Positions 28,616-37,837 of a DNA stretch of 64,000 bases are shown here, piece by piece. Under the pieces are notes generated by a model. It saw only the letters and a list, made by a program, of their open reading frames with translations. It had not been told where the DNA came from and made no database searches. Every line of letters begins with the position of its first letter. The first letter of the stretch is position 1. Source of the DNA: Bacillus albus (GTDB lineage: Bacteria; Bacillota; Bacilli; Bacillales; Bacillaceae_G); assembly GCF_001884185.1 (NCBI RefSeq), contig NZ_MAOE01000037.1, positions 248,001 to 312,000 on the forward strand. Direction: 5' to 3'. The translations under genes and the position numbers were made by a program.

Positions 28616-29209
28616 TTTTTTCACAAAGTAATTGTGTATTTGTTCAATTGCTTGAGAATCCATTAATTCTTTGCCATATTCCATTAGGCGATAAATAGTT
28701 GCCGTAGACGGATTACCATATTCCGCTAAAATAGCTATAAAATCTGCCTTCAGTAATTGAATTTGCTCCTCTTCTTCCATCCAAAGATAGAAGCGTCCAT
28801 CCCACGTATATAATTTTCCGCCAGTTACATCAAGGTTATATAAACGATTCGACAGGTTAATTACGTCATCTAGTGTAGCAAACTCATAAAGTATATGCTC
28901 GCTTTCATCTAGAGTCACTTGCATTTCAATAAACTCGTCGCGGAACTCATCATCTGTATCAACTTCTTGATGTTCTTTCGTTACAATTACGACCATTCCT
29001 TGCGCTTGTAGAGAAAATACCTCAACTGCAATCGGACCATCCGCTTCAAATCCTAATTCCTTATTTGCTTCTTGCATCATATCACGAAATAATTGCTGTA
29101 CTTTCGGTGCATTTCTCCACAAATCTTCTTTCGTTAATCCTCGTTCAGATAAATCATCAAATGTTAAGAAAATTTTTATTTTATTGTAATTTAATCGTTC
29201 CAGCCTCAT
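28601..29209 (-). CDS. mecB: MecA-family ClpC adaptor, YpbH (MecB)
   Basis: 202 aa. MecA-type adaptor that activates ClpC and brings it substrates. Seen: conserved N-terminal domain MRLERLNYNKIKIFLTFDDL with a DLWRNAPKVQQLFRDMMQEA helix, a short acidic linker, and a C-terminal ClpC-binding domain (about 110-202) with GGKLYTWDGRFYLWME. The context (beside ypbG and gudB) matches ypbH rather than mecA. SD GGAGGG 6 nt before ATG. The ortholog affects competence and sporulation in B. subtilis. Confidence 0.87.
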   Translation of the reverse strand: MRLERLNYNKIKIFLTFDDLSERGLTKEDLWRNAPKVQQLFRDMMQEANKELGFEADGPIAVEVFSLQAQGMVVIVTKEHQEVDTDDEFRDEFIEMQVTLDESEHILYEFATLDDVINLSNRLYNLDVTGGKLYTWDGRFYLWMEEEEQIQLLKADFIAILAEYGNPSTATIYRLMEYGKELMDSQAIEQIHNYFVKKENLS

Positions 29210-29286
29210 CTCATACCCTCCCTACGTAACCAATGAATATAATTTTTATTATATGAAATAGAAAATAGATGGTTCTTTTCGAACAA

Positions 29287-30150
29287 CTATTCTAACATTT
29301 TTAACCAATCATCCCATTCTTCTTTCGTATCACCAATTAGGTTTGTTTGAATGTTCAACTGATCTCGAGCACTTATTTCTCCTATAACCCCAACAGAAAA
29401 GGTCTCATTTTTTCCTTGTAATACATTTACGTTCTTAAGTTCTCGTCCATTATCAAAAGAGACTACTACATATGTAGGTTGTATTTGCTCAACAGCTAAT
29501 AAAATACGATCTTCTGCTAAGCTTGACCTAATATATATCACCTCATATCCTTTTAATCGTAAGTACGTTGAGAAAACAAACCCTTTCAACATATTATTTT
29601 CCAACACAACAACTTTGTGTATAGAAGAAAACGATGATGCATTATGATACACCATCCCTAGACGAGTTTGTAAAAATGATACAACATATTGGAACTGCAC
29701 CATTGTAACTTCATTATTATTTTTTAACTTTAACAATTTATTTGACACTTGAAGAACAATACTTGCTATAACTTTTTCTGTTGCATAAATACTAAAAGCC
29801 TCGTTTAACAATGCAGAAGTTGTAATTTCATCAAATTTTAACAAAGCTTGTAGTAAATCGTCCACTAAAACAACTTCTCTATCGTAATGTATTTCTTTTT
29901 GAACATCACTCTGCAAACGATTCCCTTCTAATAATTGAACTGCTTGTCCAATCATCATGCCGGAAGAAACCTTGTCCATTAACCATTTCAAAATTTGAAC
30001 ATGCTCTTCTGTATATAATCGATGCCCCGCATGATTCCGCTTTGGGGCAATAATTTGATATCGTCTTTCCCACGCACGAAGCGTACTCGGCTGAATTCCA
30101 ATTATATTCGAAACAGCTTTTATGTTATATTTTCCGTTTAGAGTTGGCAT
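29287..30150 (-). CDS. MerR-family regulator with a degenerate B12-binding-fold domain
   Basis: 287 aa. N-terminal MerR winged helix (about 8-75) with TLRAWERRYQIIAPKRNHAG, a helical middle (about 90-170) and a C-terminal Rossmann-like domain (about 178-285), the same layout as CarA/CarH/LitR photoreceptor regulators. The cobalamin motif D-x-H-x-x-G aligns with N185-N-M187-L-K-G190, so the Asp and the cobalt-ligating His are both missing. It overlaps the ypbG stop (ATGATG). It probably no longer binds B12; target and signal unknown. Confidence 0.78.
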   Translation of the reverse strand: MPTLNGKYNIKAVSNIIGIQPSTLRAWERRYQIIAPKRNHAGHRLYTEEHVQILKWLMDKVSSGMMIGQAVQLLEGNRLQSDVQKEIHYDREVVLVDDLLQALLKFDEITTSALLNEAFSIYATEKVIASIVLQVSNKLLKLKNNNEVTMVQFQYVVSFLQTRLGMVYHNASSFSSIHKVVVLENNMLKGFVFSTYLRLKGYEVIYIRSSLAEDRILLAVEQIQPTYVVVSFDNGRELKNVNVLQGKNETFSVGVIGEISARDQLNIQTNLIGDTKEEWDDWLKMLE

Positions 30151-30926
30151 CATTTCCCTCCCTGTAACGTAATAATATGTGTTTGAGCAGGTGCTCGGAA
30201 ACGAAATGGAATCAACGTTGTTCCATAGCCATTACTAACAAAAAGAGTCACATTTGAATGCTTATATACGCCACCTTTTAAATATTTTTTAGATGGGAAT
30301 AATCGTATTTGTCCTCCATGTGTATGTCCACTTAACACAAGGGAAATTTGTTCTTTTCCAGACATTTTATTTATTATATCAGGGTTGTGGCTAATTAATA
30401 TGCGAAAACCATCTTCTTTACAATCAGCCAACGCTAAATCTAAACGATCACGTTTCATCCCAACATCATCTACACCAAGTAAACAAATTTTCTCTCCTAA
30501 TTCAGACTCAAATACAACTCTTGTATTATCTAAAACTTTCACATTATTTTCTAATAACAAAGCATCTAATTCATGATATTCAATCTCATAATCATTATTT
30601 CCCCATACAAAGTATACAGGAGCTATCGCTCTTAACTTTTGTATATTTGCAGAGATTTGCGATAAAGGGACACCTTTTTCCGCTAAATCACCACCAATAA
30701 TTACAAGATCTACTTTTCCTTTTACTTGTTCAATTAACGAATTTGAAATGAACCTTCTATGAATATCAGATATAAAAAATACATTTACTTTTTGAAAACT
30801 TTTCGGAAACTCTTCAAATATTAAAGTATGTTCTAGCACCGTATCACGCATTGCTTCTCTATACATGACAAGAAGAAATATAATACCAATACATATGAGA
30901 GTACTTAATAAGATAATCCATATCAT
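30150..30926 (-). CDS. ypbG: Metallophosphoesterase YpbG
   Basis: 258 aa. One N-terminal transmembrane helix (1-21) and a calcineurin-like phosphoesterase domain. Seen: SDIHRRF (D and H), GGDLAEKG (D), WGNNDYEIE (N/D), ISHNPD (H) and SGHTHGGQI (H-x-H), the full di-metal set. The catalytic domain's side of the membrane is not obvious. Substrate unknown. Coupled by overlap to the MerR gene downstream, and 58 bp from ypbE upstream. Confidence 0.86.
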   Translation of the reverse strand: MIWIILLSTLICIGIIFLLVMYREAMRDTVLEHTLIFEEFPKSFQKVNVFFISDIHRRFISNSLIEQVKGKVDLVIIGGDLAEKGVPLSQISANIQKLRAIAPVYFVWGNNDYEIEYHELDALLLENNVKVLDNTRVVFESELGEKICLLGVDDVGMKRDRLDLALADCKEDGFRILISHNPDIINKMSGKEQISLVLSGHTHGGQIRLFPSKKYLKGGVYKHSNVTLFVSNGYGTTLIPFRFRAPAQTHIITLQGGK

Positions 30927-30984
30927 ATATTTTTTACGCCCTTCCTCATAAAGATAATCCTCAGTTTTTATAGTAAGTGTTTTA

Positions 30985-31464
30985 CTAACTCTCTTGTTTT
31001 GTGGACTTATCTTTTATCGGAATTTTTAATTCTTGACCTACATTCACTTCATCTTCTTGTAAGTCATTATACTTTTTAATTACTTCGATCCCAGTTTCAT
31101 CTGAAAAATATTGCTTCGCTATACTTTCTAAAGTTTCTCCCTCTTTCACCGTATGCGTTACGATCTTCTCAGAAGATGCTTCGGAATCAGATTTAGCTGA
31201 ATCAAAGAAAATGACCTCAAATGCACTTTTCCCAGCGTTATTACCATCGCTTTTCACCTGAATATATTTATCTGTATACCATAAAATACCAATTGGTAGT
31301 AATATGAATAGAAATGTTAAAACTCGGACGAAAATATGATTCATTTTAAACTTTTGTTTGTTCTCTTTATTTCTATGAATTTCACTACGCGGCGGTAAAC
31401 CTTCTTTTTCTTCCACTCGCTCAACTTCTAATTCCTCTTCAAAGTCAGGAATTCGTTTTCTCAT
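30985..31464 (-). CDS. ypbE: LysM domain protein YpbE
   Basis: 159 aa. Charged cytoplasmic N-terminus (1-40), one transmembrane helix (about 45-64) and a C-terminal LysM module (HTVKEGETLESIAKQYF..., about 105-150) that would bind peptidoglycan glycan outside. Type II membrane topology inferred. Start MRKRIPDFEEE chosen among closely spaced GTG/ATG codons, with GGTGGTGG upstream. Same order as B. subtilis ypbD-ypbE. Confidence 0.82.
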   Translation of the reverse strand: MRKRIPDFEEELEVERVEEKEGLPPRSEIHRNKENKQKFKMNHIFVRVLTFLFILLPIGILWYTDKYIQVKSDGNNAGKSAFEVIFFDSAKSDSEASSEKIVTHTVKEGETLESIAKQYFSDETGIEVIKKYNDLQEDEVNVGQELKIPIKDKSTKQES

Positions 31465-31486
31465 GTTGTTCACCACCACCTTCCAT

Positions 31487-32050
31487 TTATTTTCTTAATT
31501 GGAGTCCCATTATAAAATCTACAAGAAAGTGTGCAAAGATTGTTATAAACAAATTTCCTGTCCATTCAAATACATAACCAAAGACAAAACTAATGAAACA
31601 GACGAAACAAAACAAAAACGGCTTTTTTATATATCGAATATGTAACACTGCAAATACTAAACTCGCTATTACAATTCCAAAGTGCGTCTGCACTACACCT
31701 CTAAATAAAAATTCTTCTGCAAAGCCGATAACGAACGTAATAACGAGTAGATGCATAATTGACATCCCTTGAAACATCCTATCGTTAATACCACCATCAT
31801 CAAACCAAGACTCTGGAAATACTCGCATCGCAACATAATCTAATAAGACAATACCAATCGCTAACAAGCCACCTATTATAAGTATAGACATCGGTTCCCA
31901 TTTCCACAGATTATACACCGATTTTATATCTCGAAATAATATATATGCTAGTAAACAACCGATACCGATAATAATGAACTGTGTGATATACAGATTTAGC
32001 CTTATTTCTTTCGGACTCATATCTTCAATATTATGCCTTTGAATGTTCAT
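31487..32050 (-). CDS. ypbD: CPBP-family intramembrane metalloprotease YpbD
   Basis: 187 aa with about six transmembrane helices. The Abi/CPBP motifs are present: EEFLFRG (glutamates and Arg), a later H in VFAVLHIRY, and FAHFLVDF (His). Such proteins are prenyl-protease-like or bacteriocin-immunity proteins; B. subtilis YpbD role is unknown. The start codon overlaps the recQ stop (TGATG), so it is coupled to recQ. Confidence 0.82.
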   Translation of the reverse strand: MNIQRHNIEDMSPKEIRLNLYITQFIIIGIGCLLAYILFRDIKSVYNLWKWEPMSILIIGGLLAIGIVLLDYVAMRVFPESWFDDGGINDRMFQGMSIMHLLVITFVIGFAEEFLFRGVVQTHFGIVIASLVFAVLHIRYIKKPFLFCFVCFISFVFGYVFEWTGNLFITIFAHFLVDFIMGLQLRK

Positions 32051-33579
32051 CATTCCCCCATCTTTTCTAGACCGAAAAGCTTTTGTAACTCTGTTTCCCA
32101 ATTATAGTCGAAATCCGATTGTTGCGCTTGTCTTTTTTTATAATCTGTTTTTGTAATATGACAATAGTCACAGCAATTCTGCAACTCGTCCTCTTTTCTA
32201 TAACCGAACTGTTGTAGCAAATATTCACGTCTACATCCTTTCACTTGTATCCATGATTTCATGTTTTCTAGCTCACTATATTTATTACGCAGTCTTATTT
32301 CTACTTCAGCTATTAATCTGTTCATAATTTCATCTGACAAGCTCTCTAATATTAATTTTCGCTGTTGTATGATTCCAAGCCGCTCCAGATGATAGCGGAT
32401 AAAACGCCAATATTGTTCATTAAATCTTGCTGCATTATAACAAATTTCTTCTACCTCTTCTATTGGTAATTCTTTCGTTTGAAACATTCTTTCTTGTAGT
32501 AATGAGAATAAAAATTGTATTTGTGACTGACTCGGCAATTCGTCTTCAATGATTGAAATTGGCAAATCGTGATCTAACGGACTACATAGTAAGATAGCTA
32601 TACTTGGTTCACCATCTCTTCCAGCTCTTCCGATTTCTTGCAAATAAGAAGCTATATTAGTCGGATAATGGAAATGAATAATATATCTCGTATTCGACTT
32701 ATTTACTCCCATACCAAAAGCACTTGTACATATTACTAGCTGCAACTGGTCATTCATAAACTGCTGTTGAATTAACATACGCTCTTCATGTTCCATACCA
32801 CCATGATAGAAAGCGACACCAGTCACGCCTTTCCCCCTTAAATATTCCGTTAAACGTTCTGTCCACGCTCTGCTTGAACAATATACAATCCCTGGCCCTT
32901 GTAAATACATCACCTGGTCCAAAAGCGCTTCTTTCTTCTCTTCTATCGTCTCTACAAATTGTACTTCCATTGCAATATTTGGACGATCAATAGAGTATAC
33001 ATGCTGCGTCACATTCTTCAAATCTAGACTCTCTGCTATATCTCGAAGTACATCTTTCGTCGCCGTTGCCGTTAATGCTAGCACCGTAGGAGACCCGATA
33101 TTTTCAATGACTACATTTAGTTTTTTATAATCCGGTCTAAAATCATACCCCCACTGCGAAATACAATGGGCCTCATCCACAACAAATAATGAAATATGAA
33201 CTTTCTTCAATTCTCTTATTAACAATTCCGACTGTAACATCTCTGGCGAAACAAAAATAAATTTATATGAAGCTAATTTTTTCATCGCTTCTCTTTTTTC
33301 ATGTAATGTCCGAAAACTATTAAATGCTATCACTCGGTTTTTCACAACATATTTTAATTGTGTAACTTGATCTTCCATCAAAGATAATAATGGTGATACA
33401 ACAAGTACTGTTCCTTCTTGCATGAGCCCCGGAAGTTGATAGCACATTGACTTCCCTCTTCCGGTTGGAAGCATCGCTATAACATCTTTTCCTTCCAATA
33501 AATCTGTAATTACTCCTTTTTGACCTGGACGAAATTCAGAATATCCAAACCACCTATATAAATATTCCTCAAGTTTCAT
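32050..33579 (-). CDS. recQ: RecQ-family ATP-dependent DNA helicase (RecS type)
   Basis: 509 aa. Seen: Q-motif region FGYSEFRPGQ, Walker A MLPTGRGKSMC (K43), DEAH box VVDEAHCISQWGYDFRPDY, TATATKDVLRDI, motif V AFGMGVNKSNTRYIIHFHYP, motif VI QEIGRAGRDGEPS, and a C-terminal zinc-binding Cys set (CRREYLLQQFG...CCDYC). No HRDC domain, so shorter than E. coli RecQ; this fits B. subtilis RecS. Overlaps ypbB (11 bp) and ypbD, forming ypbB-recQ-ypbD. Confidence 0.93.
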   Translation of the reverse strand: MKLEEYLYRWFGYSEFRPGQKGVITDLLEGKDVIAMLPTGRGKSMCYQLPGLMQEGTVLVVSPLLSLMEDQVTQLKYVVKNRVIAFNSFRTLHEKREAMKKLASYKFIFVSPEMLQSELLIRELKKVHISLFVVDEAHCISQWGYDFRPDYKKLNVVIENIGSPTVLALTATATKDVLRDIAESLDLKNVTQHVYSIDRPNIAMEVQFVETIEEKKEALLDQVMYLQGPGIVYCSSRAWTERLTEYLRGKGVTGVAFYHGGMEHEERMLIQQQFMNDQLQLVICTSAFGMGVNKSNTRYIIHFHYPTNIASYLQEIGRAGRDGEPSIAILLCSPLDHDLPISIIEDELPSQSQIQFLFSLLQERMFQTKELPIEEVEEICYNAARFNEQYWRFIRYHLERLGIIQQRKLILESLSDEIMNRLIAEVEIRLRNKYSELENMKSWIQVKGCRREYLLQQFGYRKEDELQNCCDYCHITKTDYKKRQAQQSDFDYNWETELQKLFGLEKMGE

Positions 33580-34630
33580 TTATACCCTCCATCCGCGCCA
33601 ATACAAGACGAACTTCAAAATAAGAAATATCCTCTCCAACCGCTTGTTTCAACTCACGCAACTTACGTGTTTGTAATGTATCAATTACTTTTGTTACTTT
33701 ATCTATCTTGTCTTTTTCCATAAACATCTCAATAGAAAAATCTCTTTCTCGCAAAGCAATTTCAACAAAATGATCTTCTATTGTTGCAACCTTTAAATTT
33801 CTAATTGTCGCTATTTCTTCTAAAGAGCGCCCTTGCCTCCAAAAATTATATGTTTTTTTCGTTGATAAACTAAATAATTCAGCTCTCTCATTTGGATAAG
33901 AGATAATCTCACCTAATAATGGAAATTCATTTTCTTTATCTCGAACTTCTTGTATAAGGAAATGAATTGTACCCCAAAATAAAAAGTACACCCTGAATAT
34001 ATCTTGTTTCGTAATTTCCGCTAACTGCTGCAATGTACAACCGATACGTTCATATCCTGTTAATCTATATGTTACAATCGTCGCTTCTATCACATCACAT
34101 TTACATAAAAGATTATGTATTTCTTTCCATAATCTTTTCGCCAATTCACTTCGCCTATACGGCATACTTGTTAAAAAGCGTTTCACCCACACCATTATTT
34201 CTGTATCTTGTTGAATAGGAATAAACTTCGTATTATTCTGTTGTAAATTAGATATAGTTTGAATAATTAAAGATAATCTTTTCCAAAATGTTTCACCTAA
34301 TTCACCATAGTGCAAACCATGTAAATGCGCTGGAAAAGCATACCCTTCCTCCCATGTATGTAACTGCATTTTACCTTTAGGTGTTAACAAATATGTATTT
34401 TCATGTATCTCTTGAATCCAATCCGCTTGCAATAACTTTGCAACTTCACGATCATATTCAGTTCTATTTAACGATTTATATATTCCAAACAAAAAAGAAA
34501 TTCGGAACATATTTCCATCTTGTAACGTTTGCGAAGAACGTTTTCCCTTTAATAAATAATAAATAGAAGAAACGGTTCTTTCACCATTCAATTGTTTTAA
34601 ACAATACAATAAAGTATATTGTAGTTGCAT
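33569..34630 (-). CDS. ypbB: YpbB helix-turn-helix protein
   Basis: 353 aa, no signal peptide. N-terminal helical region (MQLQYTLLYCLKQLNGERTV), middle of unknown type, and a C-terminal helix-turn-helix domain (about 265-345) with FWRQGRSLEEIATIRNLKVA, matching the HTH that follows RecQ-like helicases in other bacteria. It probably works with RecQ. ATG (MQLQYT) is chosen; a GTG four codons earlier has no better SD. Confidence 0.8.
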   Translation of the reverse strand: MQLQYTLLYCLKQLNGERTVSSIYYLLKGKRSSQTLQDGNMFRISFLFGIYKSLNRTEYDREVAKLLQADWIQEIHENTYLLTPKGKMQLHTWEEGYAFPAHLHGLHYGELGETFWKRLSLIIQTISNLQQNNTKFIPIQQDTEIMVWVKRFLTSMPYRRSELAKRLWKEIHNLLCKCDVIEATIVTYRLTGYERIGCTLQQLAEITKQDIFRVYFLFWGTIHFLIQEVRDKENEFPLLGEIISYPNERAELFSLSTKKTYNFWRQGRSLEEIATIRNLKVATIEDHFVEIALRERDFSIEMFMEKDKIDKVTKVIDTLQTRKLRELKQAVGEDISYFEVRLVLARMEGINET

Positions 34631-34798
34631 TACCGCTTCCACCCTTCAATCTAACTTAATTGCTTTTCGTATAATACCCATCTACCTTCACTCATTAAAC
34701 TTATCATATCGGCAATATATACTTGTATATATTCTATTGTACCAAACGAAATAACATTTACGTATTTTGAAAATCTTATGACATAATGCAAAAATTAG

Positions 34799-34831
34799 TT
34801 GACACTCTAATTGATAAGGATTATCATTATA
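34799..34831 (+). promoter_or_regulatory. Ferredoxin promoter with overlapping Fur box
   Basis: TTGACA (34799-34804), 17-bp spacer, TATCAT (34822-34827). GATAAGGATTATCATTATA (34813-34831) in reverse complement matches the 19-bp Fur consensus GATAATGATAATCATTATC at 17 positions. The box covers the -10, so Fur-Fe would block the polymerase. The promoter is the same type as the one at 57681. Confidence 0.75.
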
Positions 34832-34853
34832 ATTTTATGTTGAAAAGTTTTAA

Positions 34854-35174
<321 letters not shown>

Positions 35175-35190
35175 TCTTTTATTAACTTCA

Positions 35191-35225
35191 AAAAATACCC
35201 CTCATTCATTTGAGGGGTATTTTTT
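35191..35225 (+). terminator. Terminator after fer
   Basis: 13-bp stem AAAAATACCCCTC/GAGGGGTATTTTT with an 8-nt loop. Confidence 0.88.
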
Positions 35226-35252
35226 GTTTTCCATTTTCATTCTACTCAATAA

Positions 35253-35287
35253 AAAACCATTAGTAGTTCCACACTACTAATGGTTTT
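35253..35287 (-). terminator. Terminator after ribU
   Basis: 15-bp stem AAAACCATTAGTAGT/ACTACTAATGGTTTT with a 5-nt loop, then TTTTATT on the minus strand. Confidence 0.88.
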
Positions 35288-35296
35288 ATTTTACAT

Positions 35297-35875
35297 TTAT
35301 GCATTTTTCATTTTTGCAAACACCCACACTTTCAGGCGTGAGAATAACGCTACAAATACAATTGTCACAACAATTCCTTTAATCAAATTAAACGGTAAGA
35401 TTGCAGTTACAACCGTCGTTCTTATAGCTTCGCTAGACATAGCTGGTGAATTTAAAAACCAAGTGTAAGCTGGGAATATGATGATGTAATTTAATACACT
35501 CATAATGAGCGCCATTGTAATTGTCCCTAGCATTAATCCTGTCGTTAAACCTTTAACAGTACGATACTTTCTAAATAAGAATGCTGCTGGTCCAATAAAT
35601 AAACATCCTGCAATAAAGTTAGCAATTTCTCCAACTGGTACTCCCGTTAAACTCCCTTGAATTCCGTAATGTAAAATATTCTTTATCGCCTCTACAATTA
35701 TCCCCGCTACTGGCCCGAAAATAATCGCAGCAATTAGAGCTGGTACATCACTAAAATCAATTTTTAAAAATGGCGGAAGCCCTGGGAACGGGAAGTCCAA
35801 CATCATCAGTAAATATGCAATACTACTTAGCATCGCTACACTCACCATCTGCACTACACTGTTTTTTTGTTTCAT
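35297..35875 (-). CDS. ribU: Riboflavin ECF transporter S component
   Basis: 192 aa with about six transmembrane helices; contains PFLKIDFSDVPALIAAIIFGP, the RibU substrate signature, and the C-terminal FNLIKGIVVTI. It binds riboflavin and works with the shared ECF ATPases elsewhere in the genome. Start at MKQKNSVVQ with AGGAGAG upstream. A complete FMN riboswitch and its terminator precede the gene, which confirms the substrate and regulation: FMN excess stops transcription. Confidence 0.95.
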   Translation of the reverse strand: MKQKNSVVQMVSVAMLSSIAYLLMMLDFPFPGLPPFLKIDFSDVPALIAAIIFGPVAGIIVEAIKNILHYGIQGSLTGVPVGEIANFIAGCLFIGPAAFLFRKYRTVKGLTTGLMLGTITMALIMSVLNYIIIFPAYTWFLNSPAMSSEAIRTTVVTAILPFNLIKGIVVTIVFVALFSRLKVWVFAKMKNA

Positions 35876-35950
35876 CTTTCTCTCTCCTTTTCCATCGATC
35901 ATCTCATGGAAAGTGGAAAGGTTCTGCTATGCCTACTTTTTCATAGAACG

Positions 35951-35979
35951 AAAAAACCCTTTGTGTTTTACACAAAGGG
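35951..35979 (-). terminator. FMN-riboswitch-controlled terminator before ribU
   Basis: 10-bp stem CCCTTTGTGT/ACACAAAGGG with a 3-nt loop, followed by TTTTTT on the minus strand, between the RFN element and the ribU SD. Confidence 0.85.
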
Positions 35980-36041
35980 AGAATTTAAGGCACATCAAAC
36001 AGACGTTCAAATCCATATCTTTTTTGAACGCTTGAACCTCC

Positions 36042-36173
36042 ATCTTCTCCCATCCAGACTATACTGTCGGCTTTGGAATCACACCAAATCCTGCCTTAAC
36101 GGCTCGCGGGCTTAGAACAAAATCACATATAGTTCATCACCGCCGGTCGGGATTTTCACCCTGCCCCGAAGAT
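36042..36173 (-). promoter_or_regulatory. FMN riboswitch (RFN element)
   Basis: On the minus strand the conserved RFN blocks appear in order: ATCTTCGGGGCAGGGTGAAA, TCCCGACCGGCGGT, AGCCCGCGAGC, GGCAGGATTTGGTGTGATTC and CCGACAGTATAGTCTGGATG, ending GGGAGAAGATG, which closes the basal stem. It binds FMN and favours the downstream terminator. Confidence 0.96.
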
Positions 36174-36422
36174 AGACCGATATTCTATTTTCCATTTCAT
36201 TATACAACAACATGATCGTATTGTGAACAAAAAAAGCGTAACTTATTAAAAATAAGTTATTAATTTTATACAATCGAAACGATTCATTATATTTTACAAT
36301 ACACTCCATATTTTTTAGTATTCGGCATTTCTCCTATGAATCCCCTAGTCATATATAATTAAAAGTGATAAGATGTTGAATTGTTAAGATAAGAACATTT
36401 TCTGGATTATGGAGGAAATGTC

Positions 36423-37109
36423 ATGAAGAAAGAAAAGAGACACTCTATTCGAGAAGCAATGAAAAAAAACTTACGAAAAGAATACTTTTACTTAAAAAAA
36501 GAATTACTTTTCTACTGTCCAATTGATTTAGGCACATTCTCAAGCGAGACATACTATGCTGCTTTCGATGAGGATGGCATCAGTATTTATCAGTATGATA
36601 AAAAAACAGAAAGTAAATTAAAATTATGTGAGCGTCATCCGTGGAAGAGTTGGAATAAAGTGAAGGTGGATCATTATTTAACAACTTCTCAATTTATTTT
36701 CCAAGGGGAGCGAAACTGGATATTATCCCTTTTCCAAAAAGGAAAAGAAGCTCAAAAAATAATCGAAGAGCACACATCTTTACAAACTGAAGTTGTTTCC
36801 CGCTCTTTCTTAAAAAAACTTCCAGGTTTTCGTTCTAATAAAGCATTGAATAAATACATCGGCAGCATTTGTTACACTGCACTTATTGCATTTTTATTAA
36901 AATGGATGATTCCATTTCAAGCACCACAAATCGCCCTGTATTCCATTTCAATCGGTTGTATGCTTCTTGGTTTACTTTGTTTGACAATCGGTTTAATTGA
37001 ACCGACTATTGTACTGTTTCGAACAAATGAAAAAACAAGAACGAAAGTATTTTACTTATATAGCTACTTAGCTATTTCTGGATTTATATGTGTCTTTATT
37101 TTTTGGTAA
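36423..37109 (+). CDS. Membrane protein of unknown function
   Basis: 228 aa. A basic N-terminus (KKNLRKEYFYLKKELL), a soluble domain (about 25-135) of beta-strand character with YYAAFDEDGISIYQYD, and three or four C-terminal transmembrane helices (about 150-225). No family recognised. ATG with TGGAGGAA upstream and a strong terminator after the stop support a real, monocistronic gene. The soluble domain could face the cytoplasm; role unknown. Confidence 0.72.
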   Translation: MKKEKRHSIREAMKKNLRKEYFYLKKELLFYCPIDLGTFSSETYYAAFDEDGISIYQYDKKTESKLKLCERHPWKSWNKVKVDHYLTTSQFIFQGERNWILSLFQKGKEAQKIIEEHTSLQTEVVSRSFLKKLPGFRSNKALNKYIGSICYTALIAFLLKWMIPFQAPQIALYSISIGCMLLGLLCLTIGLIEPTIVLFRTNEKTRTKVFYLYSYLAISGFICVFIFW

Positions 37110-37140
37110 AAAAAGAGCTAGTTGTGAACTAGCTCTTTTT
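37110..37140. terminator. Bidirectional terminator between convergent genes
   Basis: 14-bp stem AAAAAGAGCTAGTT/AACTAGCTCTTTTT with a 3-nt loop; both strands have T-runs. Confidence 0.88.
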
Positions 37141-37754
37141 TACTTTACATATAATTGTTGATTTGGATAAATAAGCTCTTGCTGCAGTCCGTTTTTTTCT
37201 TTAATTTCCTTAACTGACATACTAAATTTCCGTGCAATACTAACTAAAGTGTCCCCTTTTTGGACGACATATAACGATGAAGAAACGACTTCATTTCTTT
37301 GTTCATTTAAAACAAGCAACGGATTCATCGCATTCTTTTTCGCCATCGTCCATCTTCCTTGATGAACTTCTAAATGTAAGTGCGCACCTCGCGATTCTCC
37401 TGTATTTCCTACCTCTCCAATTATTTTCCCTTTTGAAATATAATCTCCTTGAACTACATATCTCTTATTTAAATGTGCATATACAGCCTCATATTCTCCA
37501 TGTTTAATAAATACGACATTTCCGTAACTACTGGAATAATAAGACTTTGTTACCCTACCTTCCTGAATAGCTGCCACAGGTGCCCCGATCGGTGCCGCTA
37601 TATCTATACCGTAGTGTTTTCCGTGCCTTGTCCCAAAATAATCACTTATCTTTCCATCAACAGGCCATGTCCATTGATTTCCCTCTGCGTACACATGTAA
37701 TTGAGATAAAAACAGTACTGTCAATAACATGACGCAACGTTTTAACACTTTCAT
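37140..37754 (-). CDS. M23-family peptidase with LysM domain
   Basis: 204 aa. Signal peptide (MKVLKRCVMLLTVLFLSQLHVYA), then an M23 (LytM-type) domain with FGTRHGKHYGIDIAAPIG (zinc H and D), VYAHLNKRY and GAHLHLEVH (H-x-H), so the zinc site is complete, then a C-terminal LysM (YVVQKGDTLVSIARKF..., about 160-204). An exported peptidoglycan endopeptidase. GGAGG 6 nt before ATG fixes this start; the longer in-frame reading overlaps the adenosyltransferase gene. LysM placed after, not before, the peptidase. Confidence 0.88.
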   Translation of the reverse strand: MKVLKRCVMLLTVLFLSQLHVYAEGNQWTWPVDGKISDYFGTRHGKHYGIDIAAPIGAPVAAIQEGRVTKSYYSSSYGNVVFIKHGEYEAVYAHLNKRYVVQGDYISKGKIIGEVGNTGESRGAHLHLEVHQGRWTMAKKNAMNPLLVLNEQRNEVVSSSLYVVQKGDTLVSIARKFSMSVKEIKEKNGLQQELIYPNQQLYVK

Positions 37755-37837
37755 ATACATCCTCCGTTTTCTAATTACCACCATACCTCCTCTATTTTGG
37801 TATATTACAGAAAAAAGTATACAAAAAAGAAAGTGAA

